Shown here one piece after another: positions 34,892-43,402 of a DNA stretch of 55,028 nt. Made by a program: the position numbers and the translations under genes. Positions within the stretch are counted from its first letter, which is position 1, and every line of letters starts with the position of its first letter. The notes under the pieces are model-generated. The model made no database searches, was not told where the DNA came from, and saw only the letters and a program-made list of their open reading frames with translations. The stretch comes from Acidimicrobiales bacterium (lineage in GTDB: Bacteria > Actinomycetota > Acidimicrobiia > Acidimicrobiales > Bog-793): positions 1 through 55,028 of the forward strand of contig DATLTN010000049.1 in the NCBI GenBank assembly GCA_035533595.1, in the 5' to 3' direction.

Positions 34892-35839
34892 TCACTCCCC
34901 TTCGGGGCGCCCGCCCGAGAGGCGGTGCAGATAGCCGAGCAACGGGAGCGGGGCGCCGCGCAGCGTCCGCCGGTCACGGTCCCCTACGAGCACCCCGATC
35001 TCGATCGGCGTCGCCAGCCCGCGCGCTGCGAACAGCCCGGCGGCCTCGCGGCCGGGCGGCAGGCTGAAGAGCAGCTCGTAGTCCTCGCCGCCCCCGAGCG
35101 CCTCCTCCTCGCTGGCCCCGGCCGCGACCGGCACGGTGATGAGCTCGACCCCGACGCCGCTCGCCCGCGCGAGGCGGTCGAGATCGAGGCTCAACCCGTC
35201 GGAGAGGTCGAGCATCGCGCTCGCCCCGAGCTCGGCGGCCGCCGTACCCTCGCCGAGGCGCGGGAGCGGCCGCCGGTGGCGGCGGACCGCCTCGTTCGAC
35301 TCCCCCTCGCCTGCGCGCAGCAGTCGCAGCCCCGCGGCCGAGCTGCCGAGCGGCCCGGTTACGAAGAGCCGGTCGCCGGGGCGCCCGCCGCTGCGCAGCA
35401 CCGGTGGACGGCCGTCGGTCGTGCCGAGCACGGCGACCGTGACGACCATCTCCTCGGCGTCGGAGAGGTCCCCACCGACGACGGCGCAGCCGTAGCGCTC
35501 GGCGGCGCCGGTCACCCCGCGGTAGATGCCGTCGAGGTCCGCTGCCGCGGCGCCGCAAAGGGCGACGACCGCCGCGAGCGGGCGGCCGCCCATCGCCGCG
35601 AGGTCCGAGAGGTTGCAGGCGAGCGCCTTCCACCCGATGTCCTCGAGCGAGGAGAGGGCGCGCGTGAAGTGCACGCCCTCGACGAGCGCGTCGGTGGAGA
35701 AGAGCAGGTGGCCGGGCGGGTTCTCGACCACCGCGGCGTCGTCGCCCGCCCACACCTCCCCCGCCGGTGGCGGGCCGAGCAGCGTCGCGAGGCGCTCGAG
35801 CACGGTGCGCTCGTCGCCGCTCGTGGGGACCCCGGACAC
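34892..35839 (-). CDS. thiL: Thiamine-monophosphate kinase
   Basis: 315 residues. The enzyme phosphorylates thiamine monophosphate to the active diphosphate. WAGDDAAVVE, the STDALVEGVHF nucleotide/substrate motif, NLSDLAAMGGRPL, VVGGDLSDA and GGGEDYELLF are the family signatures. The GTG at 35839 is fixed by a TAGCGT box ending 6 nt upstream. It is divergent from pckG. Confidence 0.96.
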   Translation of the reverse strand: MSGVPTSGDERTVLERLATLLGPPPAGEVWAGDDAAVVENPPGHLLFSTDALVEGVHFTRALSSLEDIGWKALACNLSDLAAMGGRPLAAVVALCGAAAADLDGIYRGVTGAAERYGCAVVGGDLSDAEEMVVTVAVLGTTDGRPPVLRSGGRPGDRLFVTGPLGSSAAGLRLLRAGEGESNEAVRRHRRPLPRLGEGTAAAELGASAMLDLSDGLSLDLDRLARASGVGVELITVPVAAGASEEEALGGGEDYELLFSLPPGREAAGLFAARGLATPIEIGVLVGDRDRRTLRGAPLPLLGYLHRLSGGRPEGE

Positions 35840-35845
35840 GCGCGG

Positions 35846-35851
35846 ACGCTA
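35846..35851 (-). promoter_or_regulatory. Putative -10 box, leaderless thiL
   Basis: TAGCGT on the minus strand ends 6 nt before the thiL GTG. No Shine-Dalgarno sequence is present. Confidence 0.5.
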
Positions 35852-35893
35852 CCAACGACGCCGTCGGGCGTGCCCGGCGCAGTTGTCGCGCGT

Positions 35894-35899
35894 TAGCGT
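35894..35899 (+). promoter_or_regulatory. Putative -10 box for the pckG leader region
   Basis: TAGCGT ends 5 nt before an ATG at 35905 that opens a nine-codon frame. The pckG start itself is about 100 nt downstream, so pckG would have a coding leader. Confidence 0.45.
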
Positions 35900-35904
35900 G
35901 TCTG

Positions 35905-35934
35905 ATGCTCCTCCCCGTGGTATCGGGCGGATGA
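35905..35934 (+). CDS. Possible leaderless leader peptide upstream of pckG (9 residues)
   Basis: ATG 5 nt after the TAGCGT box, reading MLLPVVSGG and then TGA. The stop overlaps the ATG of a second short frame (ATGA). This is seen in sequence only, with no homologue known to me. It could be a chance frame or a translational control element for pckG. Confidence 0.3.
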   Translation: MLLPVVSGG

Positions 35935-36017
35935 ATTATCGAAGCTGGCAGATGACACGCGTGTGTCGGGCGGGCTGCCCCGTTGGTGGGAAAGGAACAT
36001 CACTTGGCCCCGACTAG
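35931..36017 (+). CDS. Possible second leader peptide overlapping the pckG start (28 residues)
   Basis: It begins [17 protein letters not shown] and ends at a TAG inside the first codons of pckG (36004) in another frame. It starts at an ATGA overlap with the first short frame, so ribosomes could pass from one to the next and finish near the pckG ribosome site. This is speculative. Confidence 0.25.
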   Translation: MNYRSWQMTRVCRAGCPVGGKGTSLGPD

Positions 36018-37800
36018 CCATCGCAAACTTCTCGAGTGGGTGGAGGAGTTCGAAGCACTCGCCAAGCCCGACCGCATCCACTGGTGTGATGGGTCGCGCG
36101 AGGAGTACGAGCGACTCTGCGCGCTGCTCGTCGCGAACGGCACCTTCACCGAGCTCTCAGACGCCAAGCGGCCGCACAGCTACTGGGCGCACTCCGACGT
36201 CCGCGACGTCGCCCGCGTCGAGGCGCGCACCTTCATCTGCTCCGAGCGCGAGGTGGACGCCGGCCCGACCAACAACTGGGTCGCGCCGATCGAGATGCGC
36301 ACGACCCTGGAGGAGCTCTTCGCCGGGTCGATGAAGGGGCGCACGATGTACGTCGTGCCCTTCTCGATGGGGCCGATCGGCTCCCCGATCGCGAAGCTCG
36401 GCGTGCAGCTCACCGACTCCCCCTACGTCGCGGCGAGCCTGCGGATCATGACGCGGATGGGCGACGCCGCCCTCGATGCGATCGGCGCCGACGGCGAGTT
36501 CGTCCGCTGCCTGCACTCGGTCGGCGCCCCCCTCGAGGCGGGCGCTGCCGACGTGCCCTGGCCCTGTGACCCGGAGCACATCTACATCTCGCACTTCCCC
36601 GACACGCGCGAGATCTGGTCCTACGGCTCTGGCTACGGCGGCAACGCCCTCCTCGGGAAGAAGTGTCTGGCGCTGCGCATCGCCTCCGCGATCGCCCGCG
36701 ATGAGGGCTGGCTCGCGGAGCACATGCTGATCCTGAAGCTCACCTCCCCCGTCGGCGAGGTCCGCTACATCACCGGCGCCTTCCCGTCTGCCTGCGGCAA
36801 GACCAACCTCGCGATGCTCGTCCCGACGATGCCCGGCTGGAAGGTCGAGACGATCGGCGACGACATCTGCTGGATGAAGATCGCCCCCGACGGCACGCTG
36901 CGGGCGATCAATCCAGAGGCCGGCTTCTTCGGCGTGGCACCCGGCACCAACTCCGAGACGAACCCCAACGCCCTCCTCACGCTCGGGGCGAACACGATCT
37001 TCACCAACACCGCCCTCACCGACGACGGTGACATCTGGTGGGAGGGCCTCACCAAGGAGGCTCCGGCACACCTCACCAACTGGAAGGGCGAGGACTGGAC
37101 GCCCGCGTCGGGCACCCCCGCGGCGCACCCGAACTCCCGCTTCACGGTCTCGGCGAGCCAGGATCCGGCGATCGCCCCCGAGTGGGACGACCCCGAGGGG
37201 GTGCCGATCTCGGCGATCCTCTTCGGCGGCCGCCGCGGCAGCGTCGTCCCCCTCGTGCACGAGGCCTTCGACTGGCAGCACGGTGTCTTCCTCGGCTCGA
37301 TCATGGCCTCCGAGACGACGGCCGCCGCCTCAGGCGAGGTCGGCAAGCTCCGCCGCGACCCCTTCGCGATGCTCCCCTTCTGCGGCTACAACATGGCCGA
37401 CTACTGGTCGCACTGGCTCGAGGTCGGCGAGAAGGTCGACGCGGAGAAGCTGCCCCGCATCTTCTACGTGAACTGGTTCCGAAAGAGCGAGGACGGCCGC
37501 TACCTGTGGCCCGGCTTCGGCGACAACTCGCGCGTCCTCGAGTGGATCTTCGACCGCTGCGCCGGCCGCGCCGAGGCGCAGAAGTCGGCGATCGGCCTGC
37601 TGCCGGCTCCCGGTGCGATCAACGTCGAGGGCCTCGACGTCTCCTCGGACGACCTCACCGAGCTGCTGCGGGTCGACGTCGAGCAGTGGCTGGCCGAGCT
37701 CCCTGCGATCGGGGAGTACTACGACCGCTTCGGCGAGCGGATGCCGACGCAGCTGCGCGACGAGCTCGAGGAGCTCGACGACCGGCTGCGCGCCAACTAA
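36004..37800 (+). CDS. pckG: Phosphoenolpyruvate carboxykinase (GTP)
   Basis: 598 residues. It converts oxaloacetate plus GTP to PEP, the committed gluconeogenic step that uses the product of pyc. [20 protein letters not shown], a YVVPFSMGP segment, the kinase loop [12 protein letters not shown] with reactive C264 and K266, TIGDDICWM, a GFFGVAPGT stretch and [19 protein letters not shown] are all diagnostic. The TTG at 36004 is preferred because AAAGGAA lies 7 nt upstream; in-frame TTG 35983 and GTG 35986 lack such a site. Regulation through the leader frames is possible. Confidence 0.96.
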   Translation: MAPTSHRKLLEWVEEFEALAKPDRIHWCDGSREEYERLCALLVANGTFTELSDAKRPHSYWAHSDVRDVARVEARTFICSEREVDAGPTNNWVAPIEMRTTLEELFAGSMKGRTMYVVPFSMGPIGSPIAKLGVQLTDSPYVAASLRIMTRMGDAALDAIGADGEFVRCLHSVGAPLEAGAADVPWPCDPEHIYISHFPDTREIWSYGSGYGGNALLGKKCLALRIASAIARDEGWLAEHMLILKLTSPVGEVRYITGAFPSACGKTNLAMLVPTMPGWKVETIGDDICWMKIAPDGTLRAINPEAGFFGVAPGTNSETNPNALLTLGANTIFTNTALTDDGDIWWEGLTKEAPAHLTNWKGEDWTPASGTPAAHPNSRFTVSASQDPAIAPEWDDPEGVPISAILFGGRRGSVVPLVHEAFDWQHGVFLGSIMASETTAAASGEVGKLRRDPFAMLPFCGYNMADYWSHWLEVGEKVDAEKLPRIFYVNWFRKSEDGRYLWPGFGDNSRVLEWIFDRCAGRAEAQKSAIGLLPAPGAINVEGLDVSSDDLTELLRVDVEQWLAELPAIGEYYDRFGERMPTQLRDELEELDDRLRAN

Positions 37801-37817
37801 CGCCCGCCGGTAAAGGA

Positions 37818-39089
37818 TCAGCCCTCGCGCACCGGCGAGGGGCTGGGGCTGCGACGCGTCGCCGCGCCCGAGACGAGGGAGAGCAGCGCGAGCAGGCTCG
37901 CCGCGGCGACGACGCCGTCCCCGACGCGCACCGGGAAGGGGATGAGCACCGCGATCACCGCGGCGAGCACCCAGGCGAGCTGCAGTCGCGTCTCCAGCCG
38001 GCCGAAGGTCCTTCCGAGCTGGGCCGGGGGGACGGCCCGCTGCAGGATCGAGTCGAGCGCCGGTTTCGCCGTCGTCGGCGCGACGCCGGCGACGAGGGCG
38101 AGGAACGCCTGCGCGCCGAGGTCGCCGGCGATCCCCGCGGCGAGGCTCCCGGCCACGAGGGCCCCGAGCGCGCAGAGCACGATCTGGCGCTCGTCGAGGC
38201 GACGGCGAAGGAAGGGCACCCCGAGCGAGCCGACGAGCGAGCCGACGCCGCTCGCGACGAGGAGCAGGCCGAACCACAGCGCGCCCGCATGCGCCCGCCG
38301 CAGCGCGAAGGCGAGGAAGAAGGTCGAAAAGCCGAGGGTGGCGCGGATCACGGTCATCGCGTTCGCCATCGCGAGCACCCCCGAGAGGCGCGCACGGCGC
38401 TGCGCCGCCCGCTCGCCCGCCGGTGCTGGCGCGGCGGGCGGGGCGGGCACCTCGGCGTCAGCGCGCGGGCGGGGCAGCCGCAGCGACGCGACCGTGCCGG
38501 CGACGAAGAGGACCGCCGCGAGGCGCAACCCCCAGGCGGCTCCGATCTTCAGCAGTGCGATCCCGAGGGGCAGCACCGCGAAGCTGGCGAGCGACGCGAG
38601 CACGGCGAGCTTCGCGTTCGCGTTCGCGAGGTCGTCGCCCTCGAGGACGACCTCGGGGACGAGTGCGGCGCGGGCGACCAAATAGAGCTTCCCGAGGACG
38701 AGCACCACGAAGGCCTCGGGGAAGAGCAGCAGGTCGTGGATGTTGCGTGCCATCGCCAGGCAGGCAAGGGCCGAGAGGGCGCTCGCGATCGCGACGCTCG
38801 CGCGCCGCGCGCGCCGGCCGCGGTCGAGCAGGGGGCTGAGCGCCGGCCCGGCGAGCGCGAAGGGCGCGATCGTGAGCAAGAGGTAGAGGAGGACCTTGCC
38901 CTTCGCCGCGTCGGGCGAGATCGAGAAGAAGAGCGAGCCGGCGAGCGAGATGGTGATCAGCCCGGTCCCTGCCGCCTGCAGGCTGTGCACCACCGCGAGG
39001 CGCCCGAAGGGGCGGCGCTGATCGAGCAGCGCGAGCAACGCCGCGCGCGCCACCTCGGTCCCCCGACGGAACGGCGCGCGATCCACCAT
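37818..39089 (-). CDS. MFS-type transporter
   Basis: 423 residues with about 11-12 hydrophobic segments in two halves joined by a charged Pro/Ala loop (around residues 210-230). [18 protein letters not shown] resembles the motif A loop between segments 2 and 3, and the second half has the weaker repeat LGVPFLRRRLDERQ. The substrate is unknown; it looks like the drug/metabolite efflux-type MFS_1 family. The ATG at 39089 has a TACCAT box ending 5 nt upstream. It converges on pckG. Confidence 0.85.
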   Translation of the reverse strand: MVDRAPFRRGTEVARAALLALLDQRRPFGRLAVVHSLQAAGTGLITISLAGSLFFSISPDAAKGKVLLYLLLTIAPFALAGPALSPLLDRGRRARRASVAIASALSALACLAMARNIHDLLLFPEAFVVLVLGKLYLVARAALVPEVVLEGDDLANANAKLAVLASLASFAVLPLGIALLKIGAAWGLRLAAVLFVAGTVASLRLPRPRADAEVPAPPAAPAPAGERAAQRRARLSGVLAMANAMTVIRATLGFSTFFLAFALRRAHAGALWFGLLLVASGVGSLVGSLGVPFLRRRLDERQIVLCALGALVAGSLAAGIAGDLGAQAFLALVAGVAPTTAKPALDSILQRAVPPAQLGRTFGRLETRLQLAWVLAAVIAVLIPFPVRVGDGVVAAASLLALLSLVSGAATRRSPSPSPVREG

Positions 39090-39094
39090 CGCCG

Positions 39095-39100
39095 ATGGTA
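39095..39100 (-). promoter_or_regulatory. Putative -10 box, leaderless MFS gene
   Basis: TACCAT on the minus strand ends 5 nt before the ATG at 39089. Confidence 0.45.
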
Positions 39101-39184
39101 CGGGGGCGGGGGGGGCGGTGCCGACGATTCGCCCTTTGCGGACGCGCTCGCTACCTTTCCGATTCATTACAACCGGGAGTCGAG

Positions 39185-39421
39185 ATGACGGTTCGTGCCT
39201 TCGTGCTCATCAAGACCGAACTCGGTGCCGCGGCCGACGTCGCCCGTCGGATCCGACAGGTCCCGGGAGTGGTGAACGCCTCGGACGTCACCGGGCCCTA
39301 CGACGTGATCGCGGAGGCCGAGGCGATCACCGTCGACGACCTCGGGCGGATGGTCGTCGGCAGGGTGCAGCAGATCGAGGGGATCACCCGCACCCTCACC
39401 TGCCCCGTCATCCAGCTCTGA
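39185..39421 (+). CDS. Stand-alone Lrp/AsnC ligand-binding (RAM) domain protein
   Basis: 78 residues: MTVRAFVLIKTELGAAADV, VPGVVNASDVTGPYDVIAEAEA and GMV-type GRVQQIEGITRTLTCPVI. This is the C-terminal effector-binding domain of Lrp-family regulators without the DNA-binding half. Such small proteins are common in actinobacteria, probably bind amino acids or partner with full-length regulators, and have no settled role. A GGGAG site precedes the ATG; TACCTT at 39152-39157 may be its -10. Confidence 0.9.
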   Translation: MTVRAFVLIKTELGAAADVARRIRQVPGVVNASDVTGPYDVIAEAEAITVDDLGRMVVGRVQQIEGITRTLTCPVIQL

Positions 39422-39454
39422 GCAGGCAGCCGGGCCCCGCCGCGACGGGTGCGC

Positions 39455-39802
39455 TCAGCGGCCCCGTCGCCTGAACATTCTCCGCCAGCCGCTCTCGCGG
39501 CGGTGCTCCGCCGCTTCGACCTCGGCGCGGATCTCCGGGCCGGCGGCGTTCACGATGTCCTCGGCGGCGTCGAGCAGCGAGGCGATCTCCTCGGGTGCCT
39601 CGTCGGGCTCGTCCTCGACCGCCGGCTCCACGAGCGAGCCGTGCGTCCATCCCGCGTCGGCGAGGCGGCGCTCGTAGCGGGGGCAGTCCGCGGGGCAGCG
39701 CCAGGGCGCCTCGGGCGCGAGGTCGAGCACGCACAGGCGCGCCACCTCGCCCGAGGCGTAGGTCCGGGACTGGTAGTGCTTGCACTCCTCGCGCATCGGC
39801 AC
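39455..39802 (-). CDS. Small four-cysteine protein of unknown function
   Basis: 115 residues from a GTG at 39802, chosen because AGGAG lies 7 nt upstream; an ATG two codons later is possible. The N-terminal half has four cysteines in a C-x16-C-x11-C-x3-C pattern (EECKHYQSR, ARLCVLDLAPEAPWRC, ADCPRYERR), suggesting a zinc or iron-sulfur site. The C-terminal half is acidic and helical and ends in an arginine-rich tail. I do not recognise a named family. It converges on the RAM gene. Confidence 0.7.
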   Translation of the reverse strand: MPMREECKHYQSRTYASGEVARLCVLDLAPEAPWRCPADCPRYERRLADAGWTHGSLVEPAVEDEPDEAPEEIASLLDAAEDIVNAAGPEIRAEVEAAEHRRESGWRRMFRRRGR

Positions 39803-39867
39803 GGCGCTGCTCCTTTGGCCACGCGCTCCACGCAACCCTCCGGGGTAGCACAGGGGCCCGCGGGGCA

Positions 39868-39873
39868 ATTTTA
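39868..39873 (-). promoter_or_regulatory. Putative -10 box for the four-cysteine protein gene
   Basis: TAAAAT on the minus strand is an unusually AT-rich hexamer for this window, about 65 nt before the GTG at 39802. Confidence 0.4.
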
Positions 39874-39947
39874 CCTGCACTCGGCGCAGCGCCCGCTGCG
39901 CGCCGCGCGGAAGCCTTCACCGCACGAGCACGGAGGACGACCCTGCC

Positions 39948-39953
39948 TATGCT
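39948..39953 (+). promoter_or_regulatory. Putative -10 box for the GmhA-SDR pair
   Basis: TATGCT lies 44 nt before the GTG at 39998. The leader would hold the AAGGAG ribosome site. 39803-39997 is the divergent intergenic region and contains no other recognisable element. Confidence 0.4.
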
Positions 39954-39997
39954 GGCCGGACGCGATCACGACGACCGCCCCAGGACAAGGAGCCGCA

Positions 39998-40594
39998 GTG
40001 AGCTTTGCCGACCAGTTCCTCGCGGAGAGCGCCGAGGTCCTGAAGGCGGTGGACACCGGGGCGATCGAGCGTTGCGCGACGGGCCTCGCCGCCGTGCGCG
40101 AGCGGGGCGGCAGGCTCTTCATCCTCGGCGTCGGCGGCTCCGCCGGCCACGCCTCGCACGCCGTCAACGACTTCCGGAAGATCTGCGGCTTCGAGGCTTA
40201 CACGCCGACCGACAACGTCTCCGAGCTCACCGCGAGGGCCAACGACGAGGGCTGGGAGACGACGTTCTCCGAGTGGCTCGACGGGTCGCACCTGCGCGAG
40301 GACGACGGGGTGCTCGTGTTCTCGGTGGGCGGCGGCGACCGGGAGCGGGGCGTCTCCGCGAACCTCGTGAAGGCGCTCGAGCTCGCCCGCGAACGGGGCG
40401 CGGCCATCTACGGCATCGTCGGACGCGACGGCGGCTACACCGCGACCGTCTCCGAGGCTTGTGTCCTCCTCCCGCCGCTCTACCCCGACCACATCACCCC
40501 GCACACCGAAGGGCTCTGCGCGGTGATCTGGCACCTGCTCGTCAGCCATCCAGCCCTCGCCCGCGTGCCGACGAGGTGGGAGTCGCTGCGTTGA
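39998..40594 (+). CDS. gmhA: SIS-domain sedoheptulose-7-phosphate isomerase (GmhA-like)
   Basis: 198 residues. ILGVGGSAGHASHAVNDFRK is the SIS phosphosugar loop with the family's N-D-F-R-K. DNVSELTARANDEGWE and VFSVGGGDRERGVSANLVKAL continue the fold. HTEGLCAVIWHLLVSHP supplies the catalytic histidine region. Predicted reaction: sedoheptulose 7-phosphate to D-glycero-D-manno-heptose 7-phosphate. The GTG at 39998 has AAGGAG 5 nt upstream. Its stop overlaps the start of the SDR gene. The other heptose enzymes lie at 45468-50617. Confidence 0.85.
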   Translation: MSFADQFLAESAEVLKAVDTGAIERCATGLAAVRERGGRLFILGVGGSAGHASHAVNDFRKICGFEAYTPTDNVSELTARANDEGWETTFSEWLDGSHLREDDGVLVFSVGGGDRERGVSANLVKALELARERGAAIYGIVGRDGGYTATVSEACVLLPPLYPDHITPHTEGLCAVIWHLLVSHPALARVPTRWESLR

Positions 40595-41586
40595 GCGGAT
40601 CGCCGCCCGCGCGGGCGGCGATCCGGAAGGTCGTCGTCGTCGGCGGGGCGGGCTTCATCGGGGGCCACTTCGTCGACCGGCTGCTGGCCGCCGAGACGAC
40701 CGAGCAGGTCACCGTGTACGACAACTTCTCCTCGGGCCTCGAGTCGAACCTCGCCGCCCACGAGAGCGACCCCCGCCTCGTCGTGGTGCGCGGCGAGGTC
40801 GCTCACGGGTCGGCGCTGCGCGAGGCGATGGAGGGCCACGACTCGGCGATCCACCTCGCCTCCAACCCCGACATCGCGGCGGCGATGGCCAACCCGGCGA
40901 TCGACTTCGACGAGGGCACGCTGCTCACCCACCGGGTCCTCGAGGCGATGCGCCAGGCGGGGGTGGGGCGGATCGTCTACGCCTCGGGGAGCGGCGTCTA
41001 CGGCGACCTCGGGGAGGTCCCGGCGGAAGAGGACCGCGGGGGCCTGCTCCCTGTCTCCACCTACGGGGCGAGCAAGCTCGCCGGCGAGGTGCTCATCTCG
41101 GCCTACTGCCACATGTTCGGGATGACCGGGAGGATCTTCCGCTTCGGCAACGTCATCGGCCCTCGCCAGTCCCACGGGGTGGGCCTCGACTTCGTCAGGA
41201 AGCTGCTCGCCGAGCCTTTGCACCTCGACGTGCTCGGCGACGGCCGGCAGTCCAAGTCCTACATCCACGTGAGCGACGTCCTCGAGGCGGTGCTCCTCGC
41301 GGTGGCCCAGCCCGAGCCGCCGGTGCGGGTCTTCAACGTCGCGACCGAGGACTACCTCACCGTCCGCGAGATCGCCGACCTCGCCGTCGAGGCCGTCGGG
41401 CTGCGCCCCGACGACGTCGAGTACCGCTTCAGCGGCGGCAGCCGCGGCTGGAAGGGCGACGTCCCGGTGGTGCGCCTCGACACCTCCCGGATCCGCGGCC
41501 TCGGGTGGAAGAACGAGCGCAACACCACAGAGGCGATGCGCGCCGCCCTCGACGCGCTGGTCGAGGAGCAGCACCGCCCCCGCTGA
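40591..41586 (+). CDS. NAD-dependent sugar epimerase/dehydratase (extended SDR)
   Basis: 331 residues. VVVVGGAGFIGGHFVDRLL is the Rossmann G-x-x-G-x-x-G loop. YASGSGVYGD and YGASKLAGE provide the S/T and Y-x-x-x-K catalytic residues. DGRQSKSYIHVSDVLEAV is the typical nucleotide-sugar segment. It resembles UDP-glucose 4-epimerases, but the actual sugar nucleotide is unknown; GDP-heptose is a candidate from context. The TTG start overlaps the gmhA TGA (TTGA) with GGGAG 8 nt upstream; GTG 40576 in frame is the alternative. Confidence 0.87.
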   Translation: MSGSPPARAAIRKVVVVGGAGFIGGHFVDRLLAAETTEQVTVYDNFSSGLESNLAAHESDPRLVVVRGEVAHGSALREAMEGHDSAIHLASNPDIAAAMANPAIDFDEGTLLTHRVLEAMRQAGVGRIVYASGSGVYGDLGEVPAEEDRGGLLPVSTYGASKLAGEVLISAYCHMFGMTGRIFRFGNVIGPRQSHGVGLDFVRKLLAEPLHLDVLGDGRQSKSYIHVSDVLEAVLLAVAQPEPPVRVFNVATEDYLTVREIADLAVEAVGLRPDDVEYRFSGGSRGWKGDVPVVRLDTSRIRGLGWKNERNTTEAMRAALDALVEEQHRPR

Positions 41587-41589
41587 AGG

Positions 41590-42729
41590 TCAGGTGGCCG
41601 CCGGCGCCTGCGGGGTGAGGACGACTCGGTAGGCGCCGGTGCGGTGCGGTGGAAGGGCGAGCGGAACGCCGTTCACGTTGATCGTGCTGACCTGTGCTGG
41701 CGCCCCGATCTCGATGAAGACGGTGCCCTGGGTGGTGTCCGCGGCGCTCGCCGCGGCCGGAACGGTCTCCTCCCAGTCCCAGCTGGTGTTGCTCACCTGA
41801 TGCTGGGTGCCGATCCAGCACCGCCCGGTCGTCGTGAAGGTGATCGTGTACGAGCTCTCGGGGACCGTGTAGCTCACGAGGGTGGCCGACACCGAGTCCG
41901 GCTGGAGCGTCGTCGGCGCCGGCACGGTCGCCGCGTGGTGGTGGGCGGCGTGGTGGCGGGCGGCCTTCGCGGGATGAGATGGCGCAGGCGTCGCGGGCGG
42001 CGCGGCGTCGGGATGCGACGAGGAGGCCAGCCGCCAGCCACCGACACCGAGGGCACCGAGCGCCACGGCCGCAGCCACCCCGGTCACCGCGCGGCGCCGC
42101 GCGACGTGTGGTGTACGGGCGAGGCGGCGCACGGACCGCGGCGGGCGCGTGGGTAGCGGCGTCTCCTCGAGGTCGTCGAAGGCCACGACCACTTCGGGCG
42201 GGGGGGTTGCTTCGGCACGCCAGGGGGCGCGGCGGCGGGTCGGTGGCGGCGTCTCGTCGAGGTCGTCGAAGGCCACCACCACTTCGGGCGGCGGCGCCGC
42301 CGCTGCGCGCGAGGGGGCACGGCGACGGGCGGGTGGCGGCGTCTCGGTCTCGGCGGCGGGGCCGTCGGCCGCGGCGGCAGGGGCGTCGCGGACGGGCCTG
42401 CGGGTGCGGGCGCCCGAGGCCGGCTGGGAGGTGGGTGGCTGCGGCGGGACGGGCGGCTCGAGTCGGACCTGCGGCGGGGGCACCTCCGCCCGCTGCAAGG
42501 GGCGCACGGGGAAGGCCTCGGCGGGCTCGACGTGCGGCCGGGCGAGCTCGTCGTCGGTCGGCGCACGCACGGAGGCGGGGGCCTTCCCGCGACGCGCGAC
42601 TCCGCCGAGCACCCCGAGGGCGTGCTCGTAGGTGGCCACCGATTGCCGCTCGGAACGGCCCGCCGCGAAGCGGGCCCAGGCGGCGATCACGAGCACCAGT
42701 GCGAAGGCGCCTGCGATGACGGCGATCAC
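41590..42729 (-). CDS. Bitopic membrane protein with Pro-rich repeats and a RodZ C-terminal (DUF4115)-like domain
   Basis: 379 residues from a GTG. Residues 2-20 are hydrophobic. Residues 30-200 are a Pro/Ala/Arg-rich, probably disordered region holding a 30-residue repeat built on PPPEVVVAFDDL. A second membrane segment (about residues 215-235, VTGVAAAVALGALGVGGW) follows, then a His-rich linker. The extracytoplasmic end has TITFTTTGRCWIGTQ, TVFIEIGAPAQVSTINVNG and VPLALPP, closely like the RodZ C-terminal domain. It has no helix-turn-helix. A role in envelope or shape control is inferred. Confidence 0.7.
   Translation of the reverse strand: MIAVIAGAFALVLVIAAWARFAAGRSERQSVATYEHALGVLGGVARRGKAPASVRAPTDDELARPHVEPAEAFPVRPLQRAEVPPPQVRLEPPVPPQPPTSQPASGARTRRPVRDAPAAAADGPAAETETPPPARRRAPSRAAAAPPPEVVVAFDDLDETPPPTRRRAPWRAEATPPPEVVVAFDDLEETPLPTRPPRSVRRLARTPHVARRRAVTGVAAAVALGALGVGGWRLASSSHPDAAPPATPAPSHPAKAARHHAAHHHAATVPAPTTLQPDSVSATLVSYTVPESSYTITFTTTGRCWIGTQHQVSNTSWDWEETVPAAASAADTTQGTVFIEIGAPAQVSTINVNGVPLALPPHRTGAYRVVLTPQAPAAT
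42143..42350. repeat. 90-bp direct repeat, two full copies plus a partial third
   Basis: Blocks starting at 42161, 42251 and 42341 (GTCTCNTCGAGGTCGTCGAA in the first two) recur with an exact period of 90 bp. They encode the 30-residue units of the RodZ-like protein, and the third keeps only the E-T-P-P-P-x-R-R-R-A-P part. Confidence 0.85.
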
Positions 42730-42798
42730 GTCGGTGCGGGCCTCACAGAGACATCCACCGCACCATTCAATCGCACCCTTCGCAACCGGGGAACGCGG

Positions 42799-43350
42799 TC
42801 AGGTGCGAAGGCCGTAGCGGGGGCGCAGCCACTCCGGCAGCTCGGCCTTGCGGACGTTGCCGAGATCGCGCTTGGAGAGCACCGGCGCCGCGACGTCCCA
42901 GCTCGCGGCCACCTCCGGGTCGTCCCACGCGACGCCGAGCTCGTCGTTCGGGTTGTAGTAGCCGTCGACCAGGTAGGTGAGGGTGAGGTCGGTGAGGGCG
43001 AGGAAGCCGTGCGCGACGCCGGGTGGGATGAACAGTCCCGGCTCATCCTCGCCGCCGAGCTCGTAGGAGGCCGTCGAGCCTTCGGTCGGGGAACCGATCC
43101 GCAGGTCGTGGAGGACGACCTGGGCGAGACCGTCGGTCACGTACCAGTAGTCCGCCTGATGGAGGTGGTAGTGCAGACCGACGAGCGAGCTGGACTGTCG
43201 GTCGGCGCGGTTGCTCTGGACCATCTCGCGGCCGAGCGGGAACCACGACCGGCGGTAGGTCTCGATGAAGCGCCCCCGCTCGTCGACGTGGACGTCCGGC
43301 TTCACCAGCACGACGCCTTCGATCTGTTCTGAACTCGCGAACTGCGCCAC
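42799..43350 (-). CDS. rfbC: dTDP-4-dehydrorhamnose 3,5-epimerase-like protein (RmlC family)
   Basis: 183 residues. HVDERGRFIETYRRSWF, SLVGLHYHLHQADYWYV with the catalytic histidine, VVLHDLRIGSPT and FIPPGVAHGFLAL are RmlC cupin signatures. LTYLVDGYYNPNDELGVAWDDPEV is the C-terminal block. It is the third step to dTDP-L-rhamnose or a related sugar; rmlA, rmlB and rmlD are not in the window, so it may act on another keto sugar. The GTG at 43350 follows GGAGGG by 6 nt. Confidence 0.9.
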   Translation of the reverse strand: MAQFASSEQIEGVVLVKPDVHVDERGRFIETYRRSWFPLGREMVQSNRADRQSSSLVGLHYHLHQADYWYVTDGLAQVVLHDLRIGSPTEGSTASYELGGEDEPGLFIPPGVAHGFLALTDLTLTYLVDGYYNPNDELGVAWDDPEVAASWDVAAPVLSKRDLGNVRKAELPEWLRPRYGLRT

Positions 43351-43380
43351 GCTGTGCCCTCCGGCTATCGGCTCCGGCCC

Positions 43381-43386
43381 ACGTTA
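43381..43386 (-). promoter_or_regulatory. Putative -10 box for rfbC
   Basis: TAACGT on the minus strand, about 30 nt before the rfbC GTG, leaves a leader with the GGAGGG ribosome site. Confidence 0.4.
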
Positions 43387-43402
43387 GGGGCCGGAACGCG
43401 GC

